A stretch of DNA of 64,000 nt from Flexithrix dorotheae DSM 6795 (GTDB lineage: Bacteria; Bacteroidota; Bacteroidia; Cytophagales; Flammeovirgaceae), in contig NZ_KB903440.1 of assembly GCF_000379765.1 (NCBI RefSeq), positions 62,001 through 126,000 of the forward strand, given 5' to 3'. The translations under genes and the position numbers were made by a program. The notes below the pieces were generated by a model that was not told where the DNA came from, made no database searches, and saw only the letters and a program-made list of their open reading frames with translations. This document shows, in pieces, positions 1-8,868 of this stretch (the stretch's first letter is position 1; each line of letters begins with the position of its first letter).

Positions 1-251
1 TCAATTTCCACTTCTACCTGAGGTCCCTCATCTTCTTTTCTATCTGGTTCAGTTTCAGGGCTTCCCATTAAGAATTTTCCTCCGGGAATCGGGGCCATTT
101 GAAAAGAAACCGGAGTACCCGGAATTTCCTGTTTATATAACTTAAATTGTTCGTCATTCCTTAGACTATCCTCCTGGGCAGAAGCAACAGATAAAATCAG
201 GAAGGAAAACAATCCGGTTAAAAATGTAATCTTGTTAAATATCAACTTCAT
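1..251 (-). CDS. Secreted SUMF1/FGE-like domain protein (partial, C-terminus beyond window)
   Basis: Only the first 83 codons are inside the window; the gene continues past base 1. The start ATG is at 249-251 and gives a typical signal peptide ending in SVASAQ. From about residue 50 the motif MAPIPGGKFLMGSPETEPD is the hallmark opening of the formylglycine-generating-enzyme/sulfatase-modifying-factor (SUMF1, PvdO/EgtB-type) fold. Secreted members of this fold are common in Bacteroidota and many are not true FGEs. The catalytic region lies outside the window, so activity cannot be judged. An arylsulfatase needing FGE maturation sits at the far end of the window, but nothing links the two. Confidence 0.75.
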   Translation of the reverse strand, partial: MKLIFNKITFLTGLFSFLILSVASAQEDSLRNDEQFKLYKQEIPGTPVSFQMAPIPGGKFLMGSPETEPDRKEDEGPQVEVEI

Positions 252-299
252 AATCCTTTTCTCTTATAATGCTGGATTTTTTATCCAAATGCTTTTCAA

Positions 300-908
300 T
301 TAATTTTTGGTGAAGGTAAGGTCAAATTTTGCCGTAATATCATCGCCTGTTACAATCTGGCCAAACATGGCAGATGGACGTTCCATTCCATAATCACTCA
401 TTTTCAGCGCTTTTTCTCCAGTAAATTGGAAATCACCTGAATCGAGCTTTTTCCCCTCCAATTCAATTTCCACATCTTTGGAAACTCCGGCCATAGTTAA
501 TTTTCCTTTGGAAACAATTTTGAAGGTACCAGCAGTCTTATCATTCACTTCAGTGATTTTAGCTGGTTCACTCGATTGGAAAATTATATAAGGATTATCG
601 TCACCAAATGCTTTTACTATTTTATTATTCATAGTATCTCCCCTTCCTCCATCAATGCTGGCTACCTTAAATTTTAATTCAATACCTTCAATCGTTTCAC
701 CTGCTTTCAATTTCTTTACTATGGATTTTGAAAAGCTGGCAGATCCCTCCATTTCATTTACTTCTCCGGTCCAGTCATGTAGCGTAGAAGTTCCGGTTAC
801 AGAAGCTTTACTATCCGACTTTAGCTTGTAATTGGGAGATTGAGCTAAAGAAACTATGCTGAAAAATAGGGGAAGTAATAATAGTAATAATTTGTTTCTG
901 CGATTCAT
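300..908 (-). CDS. YceI family periplasmic protein
   Basis: This 202-residue protein starts with a signal peptide (about residues 1-22, ending SLAQ), then the YceI-like lipocalin-type barrel. The visible family marks are STLHDWTG near residue 41, a middle segment with KIVKAFGDDNPYI, and the KGKLTMAGVSKDVEIE strand. YceI proteins bind isoprenoid or other lipidic molecules in the periplasm, and exact roles are mostly unknown. It lies 48 bases downstream of the partial SUMF1-like gene's start, on the same strand, so the two may be co-transcribed with YceI first. A second, more divergent YceI lipoprotein is encoded at 58709-59344. Family assignment is firm; ligand unknown. Confidence 0.85.
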   Translation of the reverse strand: MNRRNKLLLLLLPLFFSIVSLAQSPNYKLKSDSKASVTGTSTLHDWTGEVNEMEGSASFSKSIVKKLKAGETIEGIELKFKVASIDGGRGDTMNNKIVKAFGDDNPYIIFQSSEPAKITEVNDKTAGTFKIVSKGKLTMAGVSKDVEIELEGKKLDSGDFQFTGEKALKMSDYGMERPSAMFGQIVTGDDITAKFDLTFTKN

Positions 909-1251
909 TTCTCTAAAAAATTAAATTTGTCTGTCATTTATTCATCTACACAAATATAATTCATTGATTTTGTTTAAAATAAACTTTGAATTTTACCAAT
1001 TTGGAATAAATATTTTCGTAAGTCTTTCAATTAAGCTCAATGAATTAGAAGTGTTATTAATGGATTTATCCCTTTTCAAGGGAATTTGAGTGATTTTAAT
1101 GGGTTCAAATGCTATTATTTGAATATAATTTTTAAACACTCAGTTTTTTATGAGGTCTTACTTTCTAAATCTAAAGAGGAACTGATCATAAAGAAGACCC
1201 CAAAAAATTTATGAATCAGGATTTTTTCACCCTAAAATGGAAGAAATAAAA
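909..1251. other. Intergenic region, no gene seen
   Basis: This AT-rich stretch between the YceI gene and the monooxygenase-like gene has no convincing reading frame. It holds the likely YceI promoter element at 951-958 and a small hairpin at 1069-1083 (TCCCTT, loop TTC, AAGGGA) that could end transcription of the upstream gene on the minus strand. Confidence 0.5.
951..958 (-). promoter_or_regulatory. Candidate -7 promoter element of the YceI gene
   Basis: On the minus strand this reads TATATTTG, matching the Bacteroidota -7 consensus TAnnTTTG, 42 bases before the ATG. No clear -33 TTTG box is visible at the expected spacing, so this is tentative. Confidence 0.35.
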
Positions 1252-1551
1252 CTAGTCTACTGATTTTGAAACCCGTACATCACTTGGCCCAACTAATAAT
1301 TCCGCAAGTTTTTCCTTACCAGAGGTAATATGTGATGATTGCCCATGAGCCTCCAAATCTTCCAGACTTTCCCATTTCTCAAGGAAAGTAAATTTTTCCG
1401 GTGTTTCTTCACTCTGGAATAATTCATACTGAATACAACCTTTTTCCTTTCTTGTAGGAGCCACAAAGCCTTTTAAGATTTCTTTAACAGCTTCCGAATT
1501 TCCCGGTTTTGCCTCAATATGTGCGGCAACCCCAACCACTTTGTTCGACAT
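1252..1551 (-). CDS. ABM/YgiN-like monooxygenase domain protein
   Basis: A 99-residue cytoplasmic protein with the antibiotic-biosynthesis-monooxygenase (ABM, YgiN-like) dimeric alpha/beta fold. It opens with a strand VVGVAAHIEAKPG, then a helix, GCIQYELFQSEE and FTFLEKWESLEDLEAHGQSSH, which is the classic pattern. Relatives include putative quinol monooxygenases and small ligand-protecting enzymes that need no cofactor. The substrate cannot be read from sequence. It precedes the globin gene's downstream end by 140 bases on the same strand. A possible -7 element lies at 1598-1605. Length is normal for the family. Confidence 0.8.
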   Translation of the reverse strand: MSNKVVGVAAHIEAKPGNSEAVKEILKGFVAPTRKEKGCIQYELFQSEETPEKFTFLEKWESLEDLEAHGQSSHITSGKEKLAELLVGPSDVRVSKSVD

Positions 1552-1597
1552 GAATATGAAAGTTTTATGATGTGATTAATATATTTCTGTTTTTATT

Positions 1598-1605
1598 CAA
1601 AGGTA
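1598..1605 (-). promoter_or_regulatory. Candidate -7 promoter element before the ABM gene
   Basis: The minus strand reads TACCTTTG (TAnnTTTG), 46 bases upstream of the ATG at 1551. The -33 box is not evident at normal spacing. Confidence 0.35.
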
Positions 1606-1691
1606 ATTGTATAAGCACAATGTGGGTATGATGATGCTCATAAGTGCTGAAAAAGCACTAATTTTCAATTGCCTGAAAATTTTTTGGTTTA

Positions 1692-2096
1692 TTAATGGCG
1701 TGCCCTGATCATTAATTTGGAAAGGTACTGATAGGCTTTTCCCCAGGCTACCTCCAATTCAGGATTCCAGTGTTCTCCCAACTCTTCCCCGATAGTTTCC
1801 ACCAACACTTTTCCAAAAATTTCAAAATCCTGCTCCTTTACGCCATAGGCGATGTGTCTTTTTCCTACTGCTGCAACTGTCTTATCTTCCTCTATTTCTG
1901 GTTTTATTTTAGTAACTGCAAAGCCAATCAATTTCATTAGTTTTTTGGCCTGCTCATCGCGTTCGTTATGGAAAAGCGGCTTAAATAGCGGCTGAACCTC
2001 AAATAATTTGGTGTAGAATTTTACTCCAATAATATCACTTCTGGTTTGAATAGCGGTCCATGATTTTTGGACAAGTAATATTTCTGCTTCAGTCAT
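1692..2096 (-). CDS. Single-domain globin
   Basis: A 134-residue haem protein of the bacterial (3-on-3) globin type, similar to Vitreoscilla haemoglobin and to the globin part of flavohaemoglobins, but without a reductase domain. The proximal (F8) histidine is His81 in KRHIAYGV. Tyr28 in KFYTKLF is the likely B10 residue and Gln49 the likely E7 residue, a pair common in oxygen or NO handling globins. The C-terminal helix pattern WGKAYQYLSKLMI also fits. Such proteins bind O2, NO or CO in the cytoplasm, and NO detoxification or oxygen supply is usually inferred. It sits near other redox genes, but no partner reductase is adjacent. Confidence 0.88.
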   Translation of the reverse strand: MTEAEILLVQKSWTAIQTRSDIIGVKFYTKLFEVQPLFKPLFHNERDEQAKKLMKLIGFAVTKIKPEIEEDKTVAAVGKRHIAYGVKEQDFEIFGKVLVETIGEELGEHWNPELEVAWGKAYQYLSKLMIRARH

Positions 2097-2394
2097 TGTA
2101 CTGATGTTTTGGTTCTAATGCTTTGCCTACAATTTATTTTACACTTTAGTTAAGTGGAAATGAGCTAAATAAAAGCAATTGATATATTAATGAGGTGAGG
2201 ACAGACTTTCTGCTAGTCTCACCAGCCTGTTTGAGATTTAAATTTAGAGAAAAAAATCTTCAGATGTAGCTAATGGTTTTGGGAATTTGTTCCCTAATTT
2301 AAATTTAAGGAAGGATGGCTAAAGCAAAAAAATTAAAATCAGTATTTGAATGGAATTTTGTGTATATATAGAAAAAAAGGAAAAGTCTGAAAAA

Positions 2395-4794
2395 TCAGAC
2401 TTTCTCTTTTTCCTTAAAAATTTTCTCAATTACCTTTTTGGGGAAATTATCTTTATCATTTTTGGCTGGAATTTTTACTTCCACACGTAAAGCTTTCAAA
2501 CCGTTTACACCCTGAAGTTCTTCCAGGTCAAGTTCCTCAACGTCATTTTCTAAATAACCTTTGTGCTGCAAATATTCAATATATCTTCTGTATTCCTGAG
2601 CTTCTTTATCCTGGGCATAAACTATGGCAATTTTCCTGGGTTGTGTCAGTCTTTCATCAGTGCCTTTAATATGTGCTTTATCAATTCTCTTTTTAATGAT
2701 CTCGTATCGAATATTATAAGCACCATCCACATCAAATTGCTTTTCATCTTCTCTGAACCGGATGGATATAGGGGTATTATTTACCAAAATAAGATGAGTG
2801 GTATCCAAAGGCATAGGCAATTCATCTTTTAAACTTTCAGCCATAATGGCTACTTTACTGGTGAGTTCCATTTGCCAAAGCCTTAAATTTTGCAAATACA
2901 CCAAATCAAACTTTCTGGAAGGTACTATGGCACTGCCAATGTACAAATTATATTCTACTCCATCTGTTTTATATTTTTCGAAATAATGAGGGAAAACTTC
3001 CTGTGCTTCCACTTCTTCCTCCTCAATAAAATGGGAAATGGTATCATTCATTTTAGTGAGACTGTCTTCAAATGCCTTTCGCCTTTTATATAAAATTCCC
3101 AGCTCTACATCCAAATTGCTGAAATATTCATTGTAAGCCTCTTCTGATAAAAATTTAGAATGATAGAAATGAATAATCAGAGGTTCGATTTCATTTTTTA
3201 TAAAATAAAGCACGGTGGTTTCATCTCCCGAACCAATTTTTTCGGAAATTCCATTTATAGCCTTATCAATTCTGAAAATAATTTCTTCAGCTATTTTAAG
3301 ATTTTGATTCTTCTTTACCTCCAGCAAAGCTTTTTTGGCAAGATTTAACTGCTCAATAAGATCTGCCTGAATAACCGTATTTCTGATAAGGGAAGAGCCT
3401 CTCACATCTGATTGCCCATAAATGGGGTAAACATTATTAAATACGATGGACTCACTTTCAGCCATTTCCCCTCTGGTTTGCTTATCCATTTTATTGAGGG
3501 CTGCCTGGGCAAACCTCCATTCTACAGAAGGGTGAATAGCGGTATATTCTTCCTTAATTAATGCTTGTAATTTACTTTCCAGTTCTTCCAGGCTTCTTTT
3601 TGCAGCAAGCGAAAAAATGGGCAAAATATCTCTTAAAAAACTAATGGAAGACCAGTCTACGCCTTCTTTTTTGGTGGAGGCAATTTCAATTCCCCCCAAT
3701 ACCTTACCATCGTAAATCAAAGGTGAAACCAATATGCTTTTTATTCCTTTTTCCAATAGTAAATGCTCAATTGGAGACTTTCGAGGATAATTTTCTAAAT
3801 CTTCAATTACCTGGGTTTTTCCCTCTTCCATCATCAAATGATAAATACAGCCTTCGAAAGCCTCTTTTTTGATCGATTTCCCTTTCTCACAGGTGATTTT
3901 GTTAATATCACTCTCATCCAGGATGCTGTTCCATATTTTCGGACCTGATTTTACTTCTCCATCTTTCATGTTTCCACTGAAAGAAATAATACCCAGTTTC
4001 AAATTGGGGTTGGCAAAATATTCTCTGAGTTTCGATTCTAGTTTTCGAAACTTAGGTTTTGAAATAATAGTGTCTTTTTGAAGTAAGTCGGACTTAAGGG
4101 AAGATAAAACTTCATTTTGGGTCACATCTACGAGTTTCATGACGAGAAACCCACGGAATTCAAAGTTGCCATAATCAATGTATTTATCCCACAATTCTAT
4201 ATTATCAATATTTTGAGAAAGTAGTTTCAATATTTCCTCCGAAAGCGGGACCGGTTCTTTTTTGTAAATTAATTCTGCAAAATCTTTATTGAAAAATAGT
4301 TTGTAATATTTGTTGAGTCCGGTTTCCTTATCTACCAGGGTATACACTATTTCATTATGCACATTCACTTCCTGACCATAAATTTCCTTTAGGATAATGC
4401 TGTTGGCATACAGCATTTTTTTGGTATGATATTCAGAAAAATCGTGAGCGTTGATTTTTAGATCTTTTTCATCAAAAGTGATTAACTCCTCCCATTTGGA
4501 AGATTGGGTAAGTGTCTGGTATTTAAAGGGATGCACAATAGCACAGATTTCAGTATCCAGATCAACGGGGGAGAAAAGCAGAGACATGATAGAATTCAAT
4601 AAAGTCTGATGCTTTTCCAATACCGATAAATCGGTTATTGAACCCCTTAACTCAGGGTTTTGCTCAAGGGTATCCTGAACAGATTTAATTAAAAATTCTG
4701 TGGAGCAATTTCTTTTATTTATCTTCTCTTTGAGATAGTTATAAAGTGGTTCAAAACTTAGGGAAGTTTTGTATTTGAAATCTATTTCAGTCAT
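2395..4794 (-). CDS. Large GAF-domain protein, role unknown
   Basis: A 799-residue soluble protein without signal peptide or membrane segment. Residues of about 265-395 look like a GAF sensor domain: the segment KGIKSILVSPLIYDGKVLGGIEIAS is typical of its central strands. The N-terminal 260 residues and the long C-terminal part (about 400-799, rich in charged helices and ending in a lysine-rich tail) match no output domain that I recognise; there is no histidine kinase, GGDEF, or HTH motif. GAF domains bind small molecules such as nucleotides or tetrapyrroles. The gene stands alone, with 298 bases before the globin gene downstream and 216 bases before the small gene upstream. Confidence 0.7.
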   Translation of the reverse strand: MTEIDFKYKTSLSFEPLYNYLKEKINKRNCSTEFLIKSVQDTLEQNPELRGSITDLSVLEKHQTLLNSIMSLLFSPVDLDTEICAIVHPFKYQTLTQSSKWEELITFDEKDLKINAHDFSEYHTKKMLYANSIILKEIYGQEVNVHNEIVYTLVDKETGLNKYYKLFFNKDFAELIYKKEPVPLSEEILKLLSQNIDNIELWDKYIDYGNFEFRGFLVMKLVDVTQNEVLSSLKSDLLQKDTIISKPKFRKLESKLREYFANPNLKLGIISFSGNMKDGEVKSGPKIWNSILDESDINKITCEKGKSIKKEAFEGCIYHLMMEEGKTQVIEDLENYPRKSPIEHLLLEKGIKSILVSPLIYDGKVLGGIEIASTKKEGVDWSSISFLRDILPIFSLAAKRSLEELESKLQALIKEEYTAIHPSVEWRFAQAALNKMDKQTRGEMAESESIVFNNVYPIYGQSDVRGSSLIRNTVIQADLIEQLNLAKKALLEVKKNQNLKIAEEIIFRIDKAINGISEKIGSGDETTVLYFIKNEIEPLIIHFYHSKFLSEEAYNEYFSNLDVELGILYKRRKAFEDSLTKMNDTISHFIEEEEVEAQEVFPHYFEKYKTDGVEYNLYIGSAIVPSRKFDLVYLQNLRLWQMELTSKVAIMAESLKDELPMPLDTTHLILVNNTPISIRFREDEKQFDVDGAYNIRYEIIKKRIDKAHIKGTDERLTQPRKIAIVYAQDKEAQEYRRYIEYLQHKGYLENDVEELDLEELQGVNGLKALRVEVKIPAKNDKDNFPKKVIEKIFKEKEKV

Positions 4795-5010
4795 GACCAG
4801 GTAGTATTATAGTATATGGGGTAAATTTTTATTCAAACCTAATTCTTTTTTCCTGCAACATAATTTAACAGTTTGAAGTTTAATTTTCTTCACAAAACTG
4901 AATCCATTAAATAAAAAGTGGTGAGAAGGAGAAAAATTGGCAGGTTAAAATTGAGGGAGAAACTAACCTGATAGTGAAGTTGAAAAAATTTTGCTTAGGG
5001 TAAAACTGAC

Positions 5011-5307
5011 TTAGTTGAGGGAAACTTTGGGAATTAAAACATTCATCCTGTTTTGAAAAGCAAGTGGGTGTACGTCAACATCAAAGAAGTCAATTAGCGG
5101 GAATTTGGCAATAATATCGGTTACTTCTTTTTCTGAGCGTGCAGAAAAACTGATCCAGATTTTTGATTTATCCATTGATAGGGCATAATCTAGAATCTTT
5201 CCTTCATGCATAAGTCTGTGGAAAAAGGATTTTTGTTTGGGTATTAAATCTTTAAAGTTTTGCGATTGTTCTCTGTGTAGGTTGATATCTACCATGTAAT
5301 AATTCAT
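5011..5307 (-). CDS. Small protein with muconolactone-isomerase/YciI-like pattern
   Basis: I place the start at the ATG at 5305-5307, giving 98 residues; the frame is open upstream to a TTG at 5385, but that extension reads as non-coding, and ATG 5293-5295 is another option. The protein begins NYYMVDINL, follows with a helix FKDLIPKQKSFFHRLMHEG and later SKIWISFSARSEKEV and IAKFPLIDFFDVDVHPL. This is the strand-helix-strand order of small ferredoxin-like enzymes (muconolactone delta-isomerase and YCII-related proteins). No catalytic residue can be named with confidence. It is a lone gene, divergent from the DegP gene. Confidence 0.6.
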   Translation of the reverse strand: MNYYMVDINLHREQSQNFKDLIPKQKSFFHRLMHEGKILDYALSMDKSKIWISFSARSEKEVTDIIAKFPLIDFFDVDVHPLAFQNRMNVLIPKVSLN

Positions 5308-5784
5308 GTAGTTTTGGTTTGTTTTATACCTGCAATTTACGTCAAACAATTCTACTTTGATTTGAGTTGAAAAGTTTGTTAACAAAACAGTTGTGAATAA
5401 TGGGGAAGGTGTTGGTTTTTTAAATGTGTCATATTGTCTTCTTTTGTTTGGATTATTCAGTCAGTATGGCAGTAAAAACTACGGTTAACGGAGATGGTAC
5501 AGCACTTGATTTAAAGAGGACAAAAAGCAAAAACAGACTTGAAAAAGGAGGGAATCTAAAAGTAAAGTCTAATTTTTAAATAACGTTAAAAACCGGTTAA
5601 ATTCTGTTAAATACTCACTACAAGTAATCTACGGACGATTAATTTACGTTCACGATTGTTAAAATTGATAGATTATTATTTTTTTATTCTCCAAATAAGA
5701 ACAAGGAGAAATATTGAATTTAAACCAAAAAAGATCTGGTTCAATTTAAATTTTTTTGAAATTAAAACTGAAGCATAACACATT
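5308..5784. other. Intergenic region between divergent genes
   Basis: This AT-rich spacer must carry promoters in both directions, for the small minus-strand gene and for the DegP-like gene. Apart from a doubtful 37-codon frame at 5466-5579 I see no gene, and no strong palindrome. Confidence 0.5.
5466..5579 (+). CDS. Doubtful small basic ORF (37 codons)
   Basis: ATG 5466 to TAA 5577-5579 encodes a lysine-rich 37-residue peptide beginning MAVKTTVNGDGTALDLKR. There is no clear ribosome binding site and no recognised family. It is listed because its codon choice is less AT-biased than the surrounding spacer; it may be chance. Confidence 0.2.
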   Translation: MAVKTTVNGDGTALDLKRTKSKNRLEKGGNLKVKSNF

Positions 5785-7269
5785 ATGAAAGGATTTGCGA
5801 AAACATTAGGAACAGCCATTCTGGGTGGTCTGATCACGATAGGTGGCTATAAATATTTAGGTGAAGATAAAACAGTAATTATTGAAAAACCTGCCCAAAG
5901 TATAGGAAAGGTAGCAAAGTTCAGTAATTCTAATGACGGAATAAGTATTGATTTTTCAGGAACTGCAGAGGTAGTTACCCCGGCAGTTGTCCATATTACT
6001 TCTACGGTTATGGGGAAAAGTAATCCTCAGGCTCAGCAAGTTCCGCCCATGTTCAGGTACTTTTTCGAAGATGAAAACATGGGAAGAAGTCCTCAACCAA
6101 GGCAAGGTAGTGGATCAGGCGTGATCATAAGTGAAGATGGATATATTGTAACCAATAATCACGTAGTAGAGGATGCCGATGTTTTGGAAGTAAGTTTATA
6201 TGATAAAAGGAAATATTCGGCAAAAGTAATCGGAACAGATCCATCCACTGATTTAGCTCTAATTAAAATTGATGAAGATAATTTGCCAAAGATTCCATTT
6301 GGAAACTCTGATGATGTAAAAGTAGGGCAGTGGGCTCTGGCTGTAGGTAATCCATTCAACCTGGAATCTACAGTAACAGCCGGAATCGTAAGTGCAAAAG
6401 GAAGGAGTTTGAGAATTTTAGGAGGCGGATCTTCTATTGAATCATTTATTCAGACAGATGCAGCTGTGAACCCGGGAAATAGTGGTGGAGCATTGGTAAA
6501 CCTAAATGGGGAATTAATTGGAATTAATACTGCGATTGCCTCTCCAACTGGTGCTTATTCAGGATATTCTTTTGCAGTGCCAGCCAATTTGGCCAATAAA
6601 GTGGTAGAAGATTTAATTAAATACGGTACTGTACAAAGAGCTTTTATGGGCATTAGTATTTTGAATATTACTGATCCCGGAATTGAGCAGTTAGGCCAAA
6701 AACATGGTGTGGATTTTTCGGAATTAGAAATTTCTCAAGGAGTTTATGTAGCTGATCTGGCTGAGGGCGGAAGTGCTGTAGATGCAGGAATTAAGCCTGG
6801 TGATATCATTACAGAGATAGATGGCAGAGTAATAAACTCGGTTCCAGAACTGCAGGAAATAATTGGTGGCCACCGACCTGGAGATGAGGTAAAAGTGACA
6901 TTTATTAGAAAAGGAAGTAAGAAAACTTTAACTGTACCACTTAAAACACAGACCGGAGAAACTAAATTAGTATCTGCTCCAAAAAGTGAGGTAATGCAAT
7001 CTATAGGTGCTGAGTTTGAAGAGATTTCTAAGGAAGAGGCGGGTAAGTTTGATATTGAAGGAGGACTGAAAATAAAAAGAATGTACGCTGGTACGCTAAG
7101 GGCTCAAACAGGAATAAGAGAAGGATTTATTATTACTAAAGTGAATAAAGAACCTATCAGGACTGTTAAAGAGTTGGAGAAAATTTTAGAGAATGAAAGA
7201 GGCGGGGTATTGATTGAGGGGATAAATCCAACCAGTGGTAAAAAAGAATATTACGGTTTTGGAATGTAA
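5785..7269 (+). CDS. DegP/HtrA (Do family) periplasmic serine protease-chaperone
   Basis: A 494-residue protein of the Do/HtrA family, which degrades or refolds misfolded envelope proteins. An N-terminal hydrophobic segment (residues 7-25) acts as signal or membrane anchor. The trypsin-like domain shows the catalytic triad His126 (TNNHVVED), Asp156 (TDLALIKI) and Ser233 (NPGNSGGAL). Two PDZ domains follow: the first around 285-385 (GDIITEIDGRVINSVPEL) and the second at about 405-490, ending with IEGINPTSGKKEYYGFGM. Size matches Bacteroidota DegP. It is monocistronic, ended by a strong terminator at 7293-7321. Substrate regulation is expected through the PDZ domains, as in the family. Confidence 0.93.
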   Translation: MKGFAKTLGTAILGGLITIGGYKYLGEDKTVIIEKPAQSIGKVAKFSNSNDGISIDFSGTAEVVTPAVVHITSTVMGKSNPQAQQVPPMFRYFFEDENMGRSPQPRQGSGSGVIISEDGYIVTNNHVVEDADVLEVSLYDKRKYSAKVIGTDPSTDLALIKIDEDNLPKIPFGNSDDVKVGQWALAVGNPFNLESTVTAGIVSAKGRSLRILGGGSSIESFIQTDAAVNPGNSGGALVNLNGELIGINTAIASPTGAYSGYSFAVPANLANKVVEDLIKYGTVQRAFMGISILNITDPGIEQLGQKHGVDFSELEISQGVYVADLAEGGSAVDAGIKPGDIITEIDGRVINSVPELQEIIGGHRPGDEVKVTFIRKGSKKTLTVPLKTQTGETKLVSAPKSEVMQSIGAEFEEISKEEAGKFDIEGGLKIKRMYAGTLRAQTGIREGFIITKVNKEPIRTVKELEKILENERGGVLIEGINPTSGKKEYYGFGM

Positions 7270-7292
7270 AAATCATTGTGTCTTTTAATCAG

Positions 7293-7321
7293 GCTCACCA
7301 GAAACGGTGGGCTTTTTTTTT
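7293..7321 (+). terminator. Rho-independent terminator of the DegP-like gene
   Basis: Arms GCTCACC (7293-7299) and GGTGGGC (7306-7312) pair with one G-U, with a six-base loop, followed directly by a run of nine T. Confidence 0.85.
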
Positions 7322-7613
7322 GCCTAGATTTTGGGATTCAACATTTTTTCTTGTTGAAATTAAAATATTGGGGAAGATTTTCCCACCAGGCAATATTATC
7401 CTGTAGAGTGCCACACTAAATCCAGCCCAACACTTGTTATAAAACAGGAGGTTTGAAAGCAAATAAATATTTGTTTTCGGGAACATTAATTGAAAATAGT
7501 TTTTTATAATCTAAAAGCTTAAATTAGTTAAAACCCTATCAATTGTACCAATGATCCTTATTTCCTCCACCAAATAATAAATTGATCTTTTAATCAAAGA
7601 AAATATTTTCATC

Positions 7614-8048
7614 ATGTCTGAAAATAATTCCACTGAAAAACTGGCTGAGGAGTTTAAAAAAGTAAAAGCTAATATTAGAAAACTAAAAGATACTGGTTTT
7701 TACAAGGAGGGTATTGCCATTATTAATGAAATTAGTAAAGTCAGTTTTGATTTCGATATTCATGTGGCTAAAAATACACCCGGAGAAGACCTGATGGTTT
7801 TGTTAGAGGATCACCGGCAGCTAAATTATTTTCAGCTAAATGTACTGGCAGAGTTGCTTATGCTGGAGGGAGAAATTTACTATGAAATGAAGAATTACGA
7901 GGATAGCAAAATTTGCCATGAAGTTGCCCTTAAAATTTTTATGCATATTGATGAAAGGGACGAAAACCCTTATTCCATAGATATAATGGATTGTATGACT
8001 AAAAATATGGAGATGCTCCAGCGGATTAAAACGGAAATGAATAAATAA
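7614..8048 (+). CDS. Small helical protein, unknown function
   Basis: A 144-residue soluble, acidic, almost entirely helical protein. The pair of helices around QLNVLAELLMLEGEIYYEMK and NYEDSKICHEVALKIFMHID resembles a TPR unit (a Y/A/E pattern in helix A and a small residue in helix B). No enzyme motif and no signal peptide are present. It converges with modA, with stop codons 14 bases apart. I do not recognise a named family; a TPR-like protein-protein contact role is only inferred from the fold-like pattern. Confidence 0.65.
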   Translation: MSENNSTEKLAEEFKKVKANIRKLKDTGFYKEGIAIINEISKVSFDFDIHVAKNTPGEDLMVLLEDHRQLNYFQLNVLAELLMLEGEIYYEMKNYEDSKICHEVALKIFMHIDERDENPYSIDIMDCMTKNMEMLQRIKTEMNK

Positions 8049-8061
8049 ATTTCAAAATAGA

Positions 8062-8865
8062 TTATTTGGGCTCACCATTATGGGTGTAACCATATTGTTG
8101 GAAAATATTTACTGCGGTATTTTCCAACAAAAAATTGAAAAAACTGGCAGTTGTTTTACTGTTGTTTCTCCCATCAGATTTCAAAATTATCCCGCCATTG
8201 GGTACCAGAAAATTTTCATCCTCTATTATTAACCAGTTCCCGATTCCTTTTAGTTTTTCAGCATTTGCCGCTGAAACAGCTGTGAAAGCAATCTCCACAT
8301 TTCCGGAATAGATATACTGATTTACCTGGCTGATACTCTGGCCATATATTATTTGTCCTTTCACTTTTTCCCAAATTCCATTTTGCTCCAGCCATTTTTT
8401 TGCTGTCCATCCATATGGCGCTAATTGGGGATTCGCGATGGTAATCGCTTTTGCTTTTCCATTCAGGAGAAAGTCGCTCAACTCAATTAAAGTTATTTCG
8501 GACTTTGTCCAGATCGCCATTTTTCCATTTGTGATTACTTGTGGGTTTTGAGTGCTAAAACCCTGATTAAATAATTCTTGTGGATATGCCCAGTTGGCTG
8601 AGAGAAAAATGTGAAATGGAGCCCCATTTTTAATCTGTGTGGTAAGATTTCCGGAAGATCCTCCAATTAATTCTATATGAATTCCCGGGTTTTCTTTCTC
8701 ATATTCTTTTTTAACCTCTTCAAGTGGAAGCATCAGACTGGCGGCCACTGCCACTCTGATTTTAGTCTGGGCATATCCGGAAATGGAAAACATTATCATG
8801 AATCCAGAGATAAAAATATACCTGAGTAAAAGAAAAAGTCCTTTTGCGCTTTTGTTCCTGGCCAT
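8062..8865 (-). CDS. modA: Molybdate ABC transporter substrate-binding protein (orphan)
   Basis: A 267-residue periplasmic binding protein. A signal peptide precedes KIRVAVAASLMLPLEEV, the ModA opening strand in which AAS supplies oxyanion ligands. IELIGGSSGNLTTQIKNGAPF gives the second ligand cluster (the SSG serine), and PHIFLSAN and ANPQLAPYGWTAKKWL are further ModA marks. It binds molybdate or tungstate for an ABC importer. It lies 3 bases after the aminopeptidase P gene on the same strand, so the two are probably co-transcribed. No modB or modC follows: the next gene is convergent. Either the permease is elsewhere in the genome or this copy has another oxyanion role. Confidence 0.85.
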   Translation of the reverse strand: MARNKSAKGLFLLLRYIFISGFMIMFSISGYAQTKIRVAVAASLMLPLEEVKKEYEKENPGIHIELIGGSSGNLTTQIKNGAPFHIFLSANWAYPQELFNQGFSTQNPQVITNGKMAIWTKSEITLIELSDFLLNGKAKAITIANPQLAPYGWTAKKWLEQNGIWEKVKGQIIYGQSISQVNQYIYSGNVEIAFTAVSAANAEKLKGIGNWLIIEDENFLVPNGGIILKSDGRNNSKTTASFFNFLLENTAVNIFQQYGYTHNGEPK

Positions 8866-8868
8866 TTA

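Noticed and set aside
1069-1083. Hairpin TCCCTT/AAGGGA as a terminator
   Set aside because: Only six base pairs and no T run; kept only as a note in the intergenic entry.
7295-7486. Open frame of 63 codons on the minus strand after the DegP-like gene
   Set aside because: It runs through the terminator's T/A run and has random-looking composition; no start context or family.
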